Shown in pieces: positions 31,714 through 40,095 of a DNA stretch of 64,000 nucleotides. The notes beneath the pieces were generated by a model. That model saw only the letters and a program-made list of their open reading frames with translations. It was not told where the DNA came from and did no database searches. The DNA lies in assembly GCA_002868905.1 (NCBI GenBank), contig PKUA01000018.1, positions 1 to 64,000 of the forward strand, in the 5' to 3' direction. The position numbers and the translations under genes are program-made. The stretch comes from Desulfuromonas sp. GTDB lineage: Bacteria > Desulfobacterota > Desulfuromonadia > Desulfuromonadales > Geothermobacteraceae. Within the stretch, counting starts at the first letter, position 1, and each line of letters starts with the position of its first letter.

Positions 31714-33688
31714 GTTCCGCCCCTTTTTGTCTGACCGGAATAATGACCTTGACCGTGGATCCTCGTCCGAGATCGCTGTCGATGGTGAGGTCACCGTCAT
31801 GCTGCTCGATGATCTGTTTGGTTATGGCCAACCCGAGGCCGGTCCCCTGACTACGGGTCGTGAAAAACGGTTCGAAGATTTTCTCGAGATACTCGGCCGG
31901 AATGCCGCTGCCGGTATCCTGAAAGGTGATGATAACCTGGTCGCCATCCTGCCAGGTCGAGACCAGGATGCGGCCGTCCTTGTCGATGGCTGCCCCGGCA
32001 TTGAGCAGCAGGTTGATGGCGACCTGGCGAAACAGATCCTGGTCGAGATCGATCATCGGCAGTTCCGGCTCGAAATCCCGCTTGAGACGTACATGCTGCA
32101 GGTCCGTGTGGTTCGAGGCGAAGTCGATAATTTCCCCGAGCAGTTCATTCAGATCGGTCCGCGAAAAGTGCGGTTTCGGGGTCCGGGCGAAGCTGAGCAG
32201 GTTCTGCACAATCTTTTTACAGCGTTTGCTTTCCCGGTGGATTTCCCGCACGTAGCGGTGGCACGGGTCTTCCTGTTCAAGCTTTTTCTCCAGGTGTGCG
32301 GCGTAGCCGAGGATCACGCCAAGCGGATTGTTGATTTCGTGGGCCACCCCGGAGGAGAGGATGCCGAGGGAGGCCATCTTGCCGTGCTGTGAGAGATTCG
32401 CTTCGATCTCCTTGTGCTGCTGGATCATCGCCGCCATCCGGTTAAAGGTCCCGGCCAGTTCCCCCAGTTCGTCACCGGCGGGGATCTCCATGCGGGCCGA
32501 CCAGTTTCCCTTGCGCGCCTTGCGGATCACCTCGATCATCTGGTTGATCGGCTCGGTCAAGAGCCGCGAAGCGAGGAGCAGCATGACAATTACCACCGCC
32601 CCGATAATAACCGGCAGCAGGAAAATGTTCTGCAGAATCTTCCACTTGATCATGCTGGCCGGCTGGTAAAATTCATCTTCGTAGCTACCGACCGCCACGA
32701 TCCAGTCCCACGGTTCGAAGTAGAGATAGCGGACGATTTTCATCCGGGCTTTCTTTGCTGCCTCGTTGCGCCACGGGTAGCGAATCCAGCCCGACTTCTG
32801 CCGGCACATCTCCTGGATGAACGCGTTCCCCTCCGAATCCCGACTGTCGTAGATATCTCGGCCTTCGGCGTCGGGGTGGATTTGGAGCACCCCCTTGCGA
32901 TCCAAGCAAAAAATGTAGCCCGACTCTCCGACCCTTTTCTGCTGAAGTTTCTCCTTGAGAATCTGGAAGGAAGCTCGCTCAAAGGAGTAATCTTCGTACG
33001 ATTCGTCCAGGTATTTCCCGGCCGCCACCACCCAGTCCCACTGCGGCACATAGCGAAAAGCCACCATTTTCAGCCTTGGCTCGACCGGGTCTTCCGGGTT
33101 GCGCCATGGGTAGACGATGTAGGCCGTTTCGGCCGGATCGAGTCGCTTTGCCCGCAGGCACATGTCCCGGATGAAGTAGTTGCCATCCTCATCCCGCTCA
33201 TCGTATACGTTCGCGCCCTGCTGGGCATAATGGACCTTCAGGTTCCCCTTGCTGTCCATGGCGAAAAGGTAGCCGGTTTCGCCGATGTGCACCTGCTTCA
33301 TCGCCTTACCGGCCTGAGCCATGGCCTTCTCTGCGGAAAGAAAGCCGGTCCGGACCTGCTGATCCTCGGCCTCGACCATGCCTACCGCCAGGTCGACCAG
33401 GGTCGCCAACTCGTTACGCACCGTCTGTTTCCGGTCTTCCTGATAGACCTGGAACTGCCGCTCGTGCGCTTCGAGCAGATCGAGAGTAAAGTGGGCAAGG
33501 TGATCGAGGTCCGCCTTGCTGCGGTGGATCAGGCCCTCGACCGCTTGTTCGGTCGCCACCCGCCCAACCAAAGCCCCGGTAAAAAAGATCGGCAGTACGA
33601 CCAATGGCAGTACGACGGCCATCAGCTTCCAGCGGATCTTCAGTCGGAGAAATGTATCGTAGAGGAATTTTTTCATAGCGCCGCGCAT
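31700..33688 (-). CDS. sensor histidine kinase with tandem Cache domains
   Basis: A 662-residue membrane kinase. A transmembrane segment at about 20-42 is followed by a periplasmic region with two related Cache modules, each with a YxxxPWRN element (near 198 and 300) and a WDWVVA/WDWIVA end; Cache domains commonly bind small organic acids. A second transmembrane segment (about 345-368), HAMP, the phospho-acceptor motif GVAHEINNPLG, and a HATPase domain with GTGLGLAI follow. The start may be ATG 33688 or ATG 33676; neither has a good ribosome binding site. Partner of the regulator at 30340. Confidence 0.93.
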   Translation of the reverse strand: MRGAMKKFLYDTFLRLKIRWKLMAVVLPLVVLPIFFTGALVGRVATEQAVEGLIHRSKADLDHLAHFTLDLLEAHERQFQVYQEDRKQTVRNELATLVDLAVGMVEAEDQQVRTGFLSAEKAMAQAGKAMKQVHIGETGYLFAMDSKGNLKVHYAQQGANVYDERDEDGNYFIRDMCLRAKRLDPAETAYIVYPWRNPEDPVEPRLKMVAFRYVPQWDWVVAAGKYLDESYEDYSFERASFQILKEKLQQKRVGESGYIFCLDRKGVLQIHPDAEGRDIYDSRDSEGNAFIQEMCRQKSGWIRYPWRNEAAKKARMKIVRYLYFEPWDWIVAVGSYEDEFYQPASMIKWKILQNIFLLPVIIGAVVIVMLLLASRLLTEPINQMIEVIRKARKGNWSARMEIPAGDELGELAGTFNRMAAMIQQHKEIEANLSQHGKMASLGILSSGVAHEINNPLGVILGYAAHLEKKLEQEDPCHRYVREIHRESKRCKKIVQNLLSFARTPKPHFSRTDLNELLGEIIDFASNHTDLQHVRLKRDFEPELPMIDLDQDLFRQVAINLLLNAGAAIDKDGRILVSTWQDGDQVIITFQDTGSGIPAEYLEKIFEPFFTTRSQGTGLGLAITKQIIEQHDGDLTIDSDLGRGSTVKVIIPVRQKGAEHGDS

Positions 33689-33802
33689 ATTAAAACATGC
33701 GAATTATTCAGTATACGGCCCCACGAAGTCAAGTAATCACCAAAATACTCATTCCCGAAGGTAAAAAAGGGGAAGGGTCGGAAGGAAAAGGGGTGTTAAA
33801 AA

Positions 33803-34915
33803 CTATTCCAGATCGTGGCTCGAACCCGGCAGGGCAAACGTCCTTCGGTATTGGCGGATCTCGATCAGGGAGATTTTGATGATACTGGCAACCGGAACCC
33901 CGATGATCATCCCGACCACACCGTAGAGTTTTCCCCCCATGACGATGGCCAGGACCACCCAGAGCGGATGGAGGTTGGAGAAGTGGGAGATCAGAACCGG
34001 TATCAGGATAAAGTTATCCACGATCACCTGGGCGATCAGGAGGTAGACCACAACGATCCACCAGAACTGTCCCCCCATGCCGAGGTCAACCAGGGCAATA
34101 ACAAGCCCCGGGACCATGCCGACCAACGGCCCGAGATACGGGACCAGGTTGGTGATGCCAGCAAACAGGCCGAGCAGAGGTGCGTAGCGAATGTCGGTCT
34201 GGGCCAGACCGGCCCAGACAACCAAACCGACAATGATCGCTTCGAGGATCCTCCCCCGTACGAAATGGGAGAGCTGTCGACTGATCAGGTGAACCAGGTC
34301 GTGAACCATCTCGTAGTGACGATTGGGGGAGAGCCCGACGGAAAAACGGATGATTTTCTGGCCGTCCCGCAGAAAAAAGAAGGTGAACAGCGGAACCATC
34401 AACACCAACCCGCCGATCTTTAGCGCCGAACCGGTCGTCGCGGCAAACAGGTCGGCAATCAGCCGGTTGGCGAAGGCTTTCCCCTTGCCCGGCAGGTCAT
34501 ACTCCGAAACAAACGGCAGATGGTCATGAATATTCGCCTGGACATCCTTCAGCAGTTGCACCCCCTTGCCGATGTAGCGCGGCAAATCACTCTGCAGGGA
34601 TTTCCACATCTCCTGCCAATGCGGATTCATCAACTGGACCCCGAGATAAAGGGTCGATGCCGCGAGGAAAAATACCAGGAAGATGCTCTTGCTCCGACCC
34701 AACCCGTTCCGCTCCAGCAGACTGACCACTGGTTCCAGCAGAAACGCGGCCACGAGCGAGAGCAGAATCGGCAGGAAAATTCCGGTCGACGCCTTTTGCA
34801 GCAGCTCAACGATCCGCGATGCGGAGGTAAACAGGGCGAGACCGGAAGCGAGTCCGGCGGTCAAGACCAGAAACAGCAATAGGAGTTGGGCACGGGTCAA
34901 CAGGCGCTCAGGCAT
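33803..34915 (-). CDS. AI-2E family (PerM/YdiK) transporter
   Basis: A 370-residue inner-membrane protein with about seven to eight hydrophobic segments and the family's characteristic segment LLGLFAGITNLVPYLGPLVGMVPG near 255-280, then IGVPVASIIKISLIEI near the end. Members of this family move AI-2, ions or small solutes; the substrate here is unknown. It overlaps the upstream cyclic-nucleotide-binding gene by 8 nt, implying translational coupling and perhaps a functional link. Confidence 0.9.
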   Translation of the reverse strand: MPERLLTRAQLLLLFLVLTAGLASGLALFTSASRIVELLQKASTGIFLPILLSLVAAFLLEPVVSLLERNGLGRSKSIFLVFFLAASTLYLGVQLMNPHWQEMWKSLQSDLPRYIGKGVQLLKDVQANIHDHLPFVSEYDLPGKGKAFANRLIADLFAATTGSALKIGGLVLMVPLFTFFFLRDGQKIIRFSVGLSPNRHYEMVHDLVHLISRQLSHFVRGRILEAIIVGLVVWAGLAQTDIRYAPLLGLFAGITNLVPYLGPLVGMVPGLVIALVDLGMGGQFWWIVVVYLLIAQVIVDNFILIPVLISHFSNLHPLWVVLAIVMGGKLYGVVGMIIGVPVASIIKISLIEIRQYRRTFALPGSSHDLE

Positions 34916-35444
34916 CTTTCCGGACCTCTCCGTCTTGGTCTGGCGGGCCCTGAGCCTGGGCCTTGTTCAATTGCTGGGCGGCCAGGTGCAACCTCTCGCT
35001 GAGCAGACGAGCCAGACCGACCAGGATCTTGTTGGCGATCATCGGATATTTCTTGCTGATCTCCTCCATGTCGGCCCGAAACAGGCCGATCAGTTCACAC
35101 TGCTCGGTTGTCCTGGCCGAAGCCGCCCGGTTCGCAGGTGCGGCCAGGGTCGTCTCGCCGAAAAAATCACCCTGCACCAGCTGCACCAGGGAGCACCTTT
35201 TGCCGTATGCATCGTGATTGTAGATACTGACTTTGCCGCTTCGGACCAGGTAAAGACCGGTCCCGGGATCTCCCTCGGTGAAAATCACTTCCCCGGCATC
35301 GTAATGCCGCTGGTGAACAATCGATTCCAAAAAATGGAGATCGCGATTTTTCAGATCGGAAAACAGGGGAATAGTGCCGAGGAAATAGGCCAGCGACTCC
35401 TCTTCCGGCTTTTTCCGAAAGATGTTGCTCCAGAGTGGGTTCAC
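34908..35444 (-). CDS. cyclic-nucleotide-binding domain protein, no DNA-binding domain
   Basis: A 178-residue protein with a single cNMP-binding (CAP-type) domain at about 25-145: FSDLKNRDLHFLESIV, GEVIFTEGDPGTGLYLVRSGKVSIY and GDFFGETTLAAPANRAASART, which resembles a phosphate-binding cassette. No helix-turn-helix follows; the C-terminal 30 residues are polar. Start is GTG 35444, with AAGGGGGG upstream. The 8-nt overlap with the AI-2E-type transporter suggests it gates or regulates that transporter rather than transcription; this is inference. Confidence 0.87.
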   Translation of the reverse strand: MNPLWSNIFRKKPEEESLAYFLGTIPLFSDLKNRDLHFLESIVHQRHYDAGEVIFTEGDPGTGLYLVRSGKVSIYNHDAYGKRCSLVQLVQGDFFGETTLAAPANRAASARTTEQCELIGLFRADMEEISKKYPMIANKILVGLARLLSERLHLAAQQLNKAQAQGPPDQDGEVRKDA

Positions 35445-35505
35445 GTGCCCCCCTTATGAAAACCATAGAAAGCCTGCCGGCCTGTCGGTCGGTGGCGCAG
35501 AAGTA

Positions 35506-36375
35506 TCACTGAGTCAGGAGTCGTAGAACATCATCCGGCATGGCGGCATTGACCTGGTAATTGCGAAAAAGCACTTCCATGACCTTCTCCTGATCGCCAT
35601 GCCGTGTTTCCCGCAATTGCCGTTCCGGCAGCCAGTAGCCTTCGACTTCCACGAATTCAGTTTGAAACCGGTCATCCAGGTTCCCGTCCGGCGAGGTTAC
35701 GCGAATAACCTCGGGGACAAATCCACCGGCCAACTCCCGGTAGCGGATCTCCATGGTGATAGGTACGTTCCCGGCCACGGAAATCTCAATACGATTGACC
35801 ATCAGCCGTTCAGGATCGACATCGAACACCAACCGCTCAACCCGTTCACGCGGCAGGTCGATGCCAGCGCCGTAGAAGGCCTTTCCGATCGCGGTCGGTT
35901 CCGAGAACTTCAGGGTGAAGCTGACGATACGCCTGTTCGCCACCTGGTTGTCGGACTGCTTGACGGAGGCTTTGCTGATCAACTGCCCCCTCTTTTCGGC
36001 TTGCGCTCGCGGCAACAGGAAGCTGCGGAGATCAATGGCGAACTCCCCGGAAAAGCGCTGTACCATCTCCTGCATCATCGGGAAGACGTTGCCCCCCTCG
36101 GCCCGGATCAGGCTCTCGCCGCGTGCTCTATGCCAATACTTACGGACTTTCGGAGTCGGCGGACGTGGAGCGTCGGCCGGCAGGTTTGCTGTCATCTGGG
36201 TCAACATCTGCTGGATCTTGGCGGTCTCCACGGTGACCTGATAACTTTGCAGGCCCGATTGACCAGCAGCGGAAGAACGAGCCACCTTCTCCAACAATGA
36301 AATATCATCGGCCGCAGTCCCTAACACCGGCCAGAGACAGAATCCTATCAGAAAAAGGCACCGTATTAATCTCAC
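35506..36375 (-). CDS. LolA-like outer-membrane lipoprotein-sorting family protein
   Basis: A 289-residue secreted protein: signal peptide at 1-21 ending GTAA, then a periplasmic domain of alternating beta segments resembling the LolA/LolB (outer-membrane lipoprotein-sorting) superfamily, with YRELAGGFVPEVIRV and FVEVEGYWLPERQL. The match is by pattern only, so confidence in the family is moderate. Start is GTG 36375, with GAGGAG 6 nt upstream. It is 61 nt upstream of the cNMP-domain gene on the same strand. No membrane anchor other than the signal peptide is visible. Confidence 0.6.
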   Translation of the reverse strand: MRLIRCLFLIGFCLWPVLGTAADDISLLEKVARSSAAGQSGLQSYQVTVETAKIQQMLTQMTANLPADAPRPPTPKVRKYWHRARGESLIRAEGGNVFPMMQEMVQRFSGEFAIDLRSFLLPRAQAEKRGQLISKASVKQSDNQVANRRIVSFTLKFSEPTAIGKAFYGAGIDLPRERVERLVFDVDPERLMVNRIEISVAGNVPITMEIRYRELAGGFVPEVIRVTSPDGNLDDRFQTEFVEVEGYWLPERQLRETRHGDQEKVMEVLFRNYQVNAAMPDDVLRLLTQ

Positions 36376-36767
36376 CAGAGACTCCTCTCATCACGACCTG
36401 AATCGTTTCCGGCCGAAAACTGTTCTTTTCCGATGTGGCAGCGTCATTCGGCGCTCTTGCTTGTGTGGCGAACCGGGTGACGCCTCCGCACAAACCGTGC
36501 AGTTCCTTACCACACCGAAAAATTTCTCGTTTCCAATTCGGAAACCAACCCGTGTCCGTCCGGAGTTCGCGGATGGGCACGAAATCTGCGATTAGCCGGT
36601 ATTATAACCGATGTGAATTCTGCGTCCAGACAAATCCGAGCGAGGTTGACACCCCGAGACATCGGGCGTTAATGTTTTGGCATGCGCCGGAGACGCGGAA
36701 ACTGAATTCATCTATTTTGGGGAAATGACCCGATCGAAGGAAGAACCGACCGTGGTCAATAGGGCTA
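36376..36767. other. 392-bp divergent intergenic region, nothing definite
   Basis: This separates the minus-strand LolA-like gene from uvrC. It holds the LolA-like gene's ribosome binding site and a few weak dyads (GTGTGG/CCACAC at 36463-36468 and 36510-36515, GCAC-aaacc-GTGC inside), but no convincing promoter, riboswitch or gene was found. Confidence 0.4.
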
Positions 36768-38621
36768 ATGACGACCGAGCCAAAAACTTCTTTCCAGTTC
36801 AAGCCGCAAACCTACCCGACTCGCCCCGGCGTCTATCTGATGCGTAATGACCGGGGGGAGGTGATTTACGTTGGCAAGGCCGCCAATTTGCGTACCAGAC
36901 TGCGAAGTTATTTCTCTCGCCAGGGGGACAGTCGTCCACAGGTCCGATTTTTACTGAAACGACTGGCCGACATTGAAACCATCGTCACCGATACGGAGAA
37001 AGAGGCGCTGATCCTCGAAAACACCCTGATCAAGAAACACAAGCCTCGCTATAATATCGACTTGCGGGACGACAAAACCTACGTCTCGCTGCGGATCGAT
37101 CTCAACGAAACCTTTCCGGCCCTGGAAATCGTCAGACGGGTTAAGAGAGACGGTGCCACCTATTTCGGACCGTATTCTTCCGCCGGAGCCGTCCGACAGA
37201 CCCTGAAACAGATTTACCGTATCTTCCCTCTGCGCCATTACCCGGTCGAAGCCTGCCGCCGTCGCGGACGCCCCTGCCTTTTCCACCAGATCGGTCAGTG
37301 CTGTGCCCCGTGTCACGGCATGATTTCCCCGGCCGATTACCGCTCCCTGGTGGACGGGGTGATCGCCCTGCTCTCCGGCCGGGAAAAAGACGTGGTCGAT
37401 CTTCTCAACACCCGTATGCACCGGGCGGCCGAAGAGTTGCGCTTCGAAGAGGCTGGAATGTTACGTGACCAGGTTCATGCTATCGAGGCGACCGTTGAAA
37501 AGCAGAAGGTCGCATCACCGGCCGGCATCGATCAGGACGTGATCGGGATCCACCGGGAGGGGGGAGAAGTCCAGGTCTCGATCCTCAGCATCCGGAACGG
37601 GACCCTGATCGGCCAACGAAACTTCCCCCTCGAATGGCGCCTCGAACAAGAGGCGCTGCTCACCGCCTTTCTGCAGGAATATTACGCCCGCGACATCATC
37701 ATTCCCGACGAGATTCTCCTCCCCTGGGCGTGTGACGCCGGTGACGTCCTGGGAGAGTGGCTGCGCGAACGGCGGGGGCGGAAGGTGACCCTGGCCGTGC
37801 CCCACCGGGGAGACAAAGTCGCGTTGGTGAAAATGGCCAACCGCAATGCCGAAGAGGCGTTCCGCAGTCGCGGGGCGAAACATGAAGCCCGCACCCGACT
37901 GCTCGACGAACTCCGTGAAAAATTCCACCTGCCGCACCGACCTCATCGCATCGAATGTTTCGACATTTCCAACATCCAGGGGGAGCACTCGGTCGGCAGC
38001 ATGGCGGTACTGCAGGACGGAGAACCGGCCCGGCGCGAATACCGCCATTACCGGATCAAAAGTGTGACCGGCGCCGACGACTATGCCTCTCTGGAGGAAG
38101 TTCTGCGGCGCCGCCTGATCCGCGGGATCGCTGATGAGTTACTTCCCGACCTGATCCTGATCGACGGTGGCAAAGGTCAACTCGCCGTGGTTGCGACCCT
38201 GCTGGCCGAGCTGAAGCTGACCGGCCGGGTTCCGGTCGTCGGTATCGCCAAGAGCCGGGTGTTTCGCAACGTGCGGGGGACGGCGGTCGAACGAAGCGAG
38301 GAGAGATTCTTCCTCCCGGGACGGAAAAACCCGGTGACCCTGCGGCAGGGCTCCCCGACCCTGTTTCTGCTCGAACGACTGCGGGATGAAGCACACCGCT
38401 TCGCCATCCAGCACCATCGCAAGCTGCGCAGCAAGGCGGCGCTCCGCTCCCCCCTCGACGTGGTCCCCGGCATCGGACCGAAACGGCGCCGTCAACTGCT
38501 GAAACATTTCGGCAGCCTGAAAAAACTGCGCGAAGCGAAGCTTGGACAACTCGAGGCGGTGCCGGGCCTTCCCGCTTCGCTTGCCGCCGTTCTCTATCGG
38601 CATCTCCATCCGGAAACATGA
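36768..38621 (+). CDS. uvrC: excinuclease ABC subunit C
   Basis: Nuclease of nucleotide excision repair that makes both incisions around a UvrAB-marked lesion. The 617-residue protein has the N-terminal GIY-YIG domain (PGVYLMRNDRGEVIYVGKAANLRTRL, about 15-45), a Cys-rich segment (CRRRGRPCLFHQIGQCCAPC near 165), a UVR motif near 220, the RNase H-like endonuclease domain with CFDISNIQGEHSVGSMAVL near 400, and C-terminal helix-hairpin-helix motifs (VPGIGPKRRRQLLKHFGS). Length and order are standard. It ends at a strong terminator and appears to be a single-gene unit. Confidence 0.97.
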   Translation: MTTEPKTSFQFKPQTYPTRPGVYLMRNDRGEVIYVGKAANLRTRLRSYFSRQGDSRPQVRFLLKRLADIETIVTDTEKEALILENTLIKKHKPRYNIDLRDDKTYVSLRIDLNETFPALEIVRRVKRDGATYFGPYSSAGAVRQTLKQIYRIFPLRHYPVEACRRRGRPCLFHQIGQCCAPCHGMISPADYRSLVDGVIALLSGREKDVVDLLNTRMHRAAEELRFEEAGMLRDQVHAIEATVEKQKVASPAGIDQDVIGIHREGGEVQVSILSIRNGTLIGQRNFPLEWRLEQEALLTAFLQEYYARDIIIPDEILLPWACDAGDVLGEWLRERRGRKVTLAVPHRGDKVALVKMANRNAEEAFRSRGAKHEARTRLLDELREKFHLPHRPHRIECFDISNIQGEHSVGSMAVLQDGEPARREYRHYRIKSVTGADDYASLEEVLRRRLIRGIADELLPDLILIDGGKGQLAVVATLLAELKLTGRVPVVGIAKSRVFRNVRGTAVERSEERFFLPGRKNPVTLRQGSPTLFLLERLRDEAHRFAIQHHRKLRSKAALRSPLDVVPGIGPKRRRQLLKHFGSLKKLREAKLGQLEAVPGLPASLAAVLYRHLHPET

Positions 38622-38654
38622 CGTTGCACTCCGGAGGCACACCCCACACACAGC

Positions 38655-38694
38655 AACGGCCCGCCCTGCTATCGCAGGACGGGCCGTTCTCGTT
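38655..38694 (+). terminator. intrinsic terminator after uvrC
   Basis: AACGGCCCGcCCTGC (38655-38669) pairs with GCAGGaCGGGCCGTT (38674-38688), a 14-bp stem with one mismatch and a short loop, followed by CTCGTT. The T-run is weak but the stem is very stable. Confidence 0.75.
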
Positions 38695-38824
38695 AATTTG
38701 CGCAAATGGCAAAATTTCAAAGCATTGAATTTGTAGGGGGGCTGCTTGCCGCGCCCCAGAACGTAGCAACACGCCGCCCCTACGGCTCAATGGTCAATCA
38801 AGAAACCCTTTGGACCGGAGAAAC

Positions 38825-39205
38825 TCAGCTGCGCCGCACCACCTCGACCCGGTAGCCGTCAGGGTCCGTGAGGAAATAGAAACTGGCTGTTCCGCTCAAC
38901 CCTTTCATATCGGTCGGCTCGAAACCGGCCTCGACATGCCGTTGGTGGCTCTCCTCCAGGTTTTCAACGCCGACCGCAATGTGGCTGAAACCGTTGCCAA
39001 TGACATACGGTTCGGCCTGATCGTAATTGTAGGTCAGCTCGAGTTCGAATTCGCTCCCGGGTGCGCGCAGGTAGCTCAGGGTGAAACATCCGTTCGGAAA
39101 ATCTTTCTTGCGCGCGATCTCAAAGCCTAACGCCTCCTGATAGAACGCCTCGCTCTTTTCCAGGTTCATGACCCGGATGCAGGCATGGATCATCGGGTAG
39201 TTCAT
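38825..39205 (-). CDS. VOC-family protein, lactoylglutathione lyase-like
   Basis: A 126-residue vicinal-oxygen-chelate fold protein. Residues fitting glyoxalase I metal sites are H at 6 (MIHACIRVMN), Glu in FELELTYNYD near 57, H in GFSHIAVGVEN near 75 and Glu in YRVEVVRRS near the end. It most resembles small glyoxalase I proteins that detoxify methylglyoxal adducts, but other VOC activities are possible. Start is ATG 39205 (GGAGAGAGAGGG upstream) rather than a longer frame. It follows rubrerythrin by 29 nt in the same direction, suggesting a shared stress-related transcript. Confidence 0.85.
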   Translation of the reverse strand: MNYPMIHACIRVMNLEKSEAFYQEALGFEIARKKDFPNGCFTLSYLRAPGSEFELELTYNYDQAEPYVIGNGFSHIAVGVENLEESHQRHVEAGFEPTDMKGLSGTASFYFLTDPDGYRVEVVRRS

Positions 39206-39234
39206 CGGCCCTCTCTCTCCGACTTCAAAAGAAA

Positions 39235-39810
39235 TCAGTAATTTTCGATGTGCAGTTCGAAGTGGTCCTGCGGGTGGAAGCAGGTCGGGCAACGCTCCAG
39301 CGCCACTTCCCCTTCATGGATGTAACCGCAGTTGCGACATTTCCAGGCGACCGGCTCGTTGCGCCGAAACACCTTGCCGCTCTCGACATTGTTCAACAGC
39401 TTCAGGTAGCGCGCCTCATGCTTCGCCTCGACCTTGGCAATATTGCGAAATACAGCCGCGATCTCCGGGAACCCTTCTTCGTCGGCGACTTTCGCGGCAG
39501 ACGGGTAGAGATCGCGCCACTCCTCGTTTTCTCCCTCGGCGGCAGCGCGCAGGTTCTCAGCGGTGTTGCCGATGACCCCGGCCGGGTACGAGGCCTGGAC
39601 CTCGACCATCCCTCCCTCGAGGAATTTGAAGAAGGTCTTGGCATGGGCCAGTTCGTTGTCGGCGGTCTCCAGGAACAGCGCTTCAATCTGCCGAAAACCC
39701 TCCTTGCGGGCGACCGAGGCGAAAAAAGTGTAACGGTTGCGGGCCTGGGACTCACCGGCAAAAGACGCCAGCAGGTTCTGTTCGGTGCGGGTTCCCTGCA
39801 AACTCTTCAT
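39235..39810 (-). CDS. rbr: rubrerythrin
   Basis: Non-heme di-iron peroxidase that reduces hydrogen peroxide in anaerobes. The 191-residue protein has a four-helix di-iron domain (about 1-145) with the ligand-bearing segments FAGESQARNRY, ETADNELAHAKTF and EAKHEARYLKLL, followed by a rubredoxin-like domain with CRNC and CPTC (about 155-180) that holds a FeS4 centre. ATG 39810 has GGAGGAA 7 nt upstream. Together with the downstream VOC protein it is likely part of an oxidative/aldehyde stress unit. Confidence 0.95.
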   Translation of the reverse strand: MKSLQGTRTEQNLLASFAGESQARNRYTFFASVARKEGFRQIEALFLETADNELAHAKTFFKFLEGGMVEVQASYPAGVIGNTAENLRAAAEGENEEWRDLYPSAAKVADEEGFPEIAAVFRNIAKVEAKHEARYLKLLNNVESGKVFRRNEPVAWKCRNCGYIHEGEVALERCPTCFHPQDHFELHIENY

Positions 39811-39915
39811 GATATTCCTCCATGTGAACTCTGGTGATTCCGTTGAGATAACGGACAAAAGGTTAGCAGAATCTCAGCGAAATTCAGCTTAATTTTATTG
39901 GAAAAGTGTGTCGAG

Positions 39916-40095
39916 TCAATCAAACTCCCGCAGGTACATCATCCCGAGTTGGCCGCGACTCGCAAGGCAGGCAGGGCAGACATTCTCGGCATCGTCGAAC
40001 ATCTCACGGGCAAGGAAAGCGCCAAGCTCGACCTCCGGTTCGCTGAACTTCAGCTCCGGGTCGAACTCACGGTGGCAGAGGGCGCAGCTTTTCAT
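39916..40095 (-). CDS. small zinc-ribbon protein coupled to hemH
   Basis: A 59-residue protein with two CxxC pairs, CALC at 4-7 and CPAC near 40, spaced for one zinc site; the middle is acidic. Its ATG overlaps the ferrochelatase stop codon (TGATG, base 40095 shared), so it must be translated with hemH. No family name is known to me. Tight coupling suggests a role in heme metabolism or simple co-expression. Confidence 0.8.
   Translation of the reverse strand: MKSCALCHREFDPELKFSEPEVELGAFLAREMFDDAENVCPACLASRGQLGMMYLREFD

Noticed and set aside
36430-36540. Possible c-di-GMP (GEMM) riboswitch upstream of uvrC or the LolA-like gene
   Set aside because: The conserved core (GGGCAAACC, GACGCAAAGCC) is absent on both strands; only weak dyads are present.
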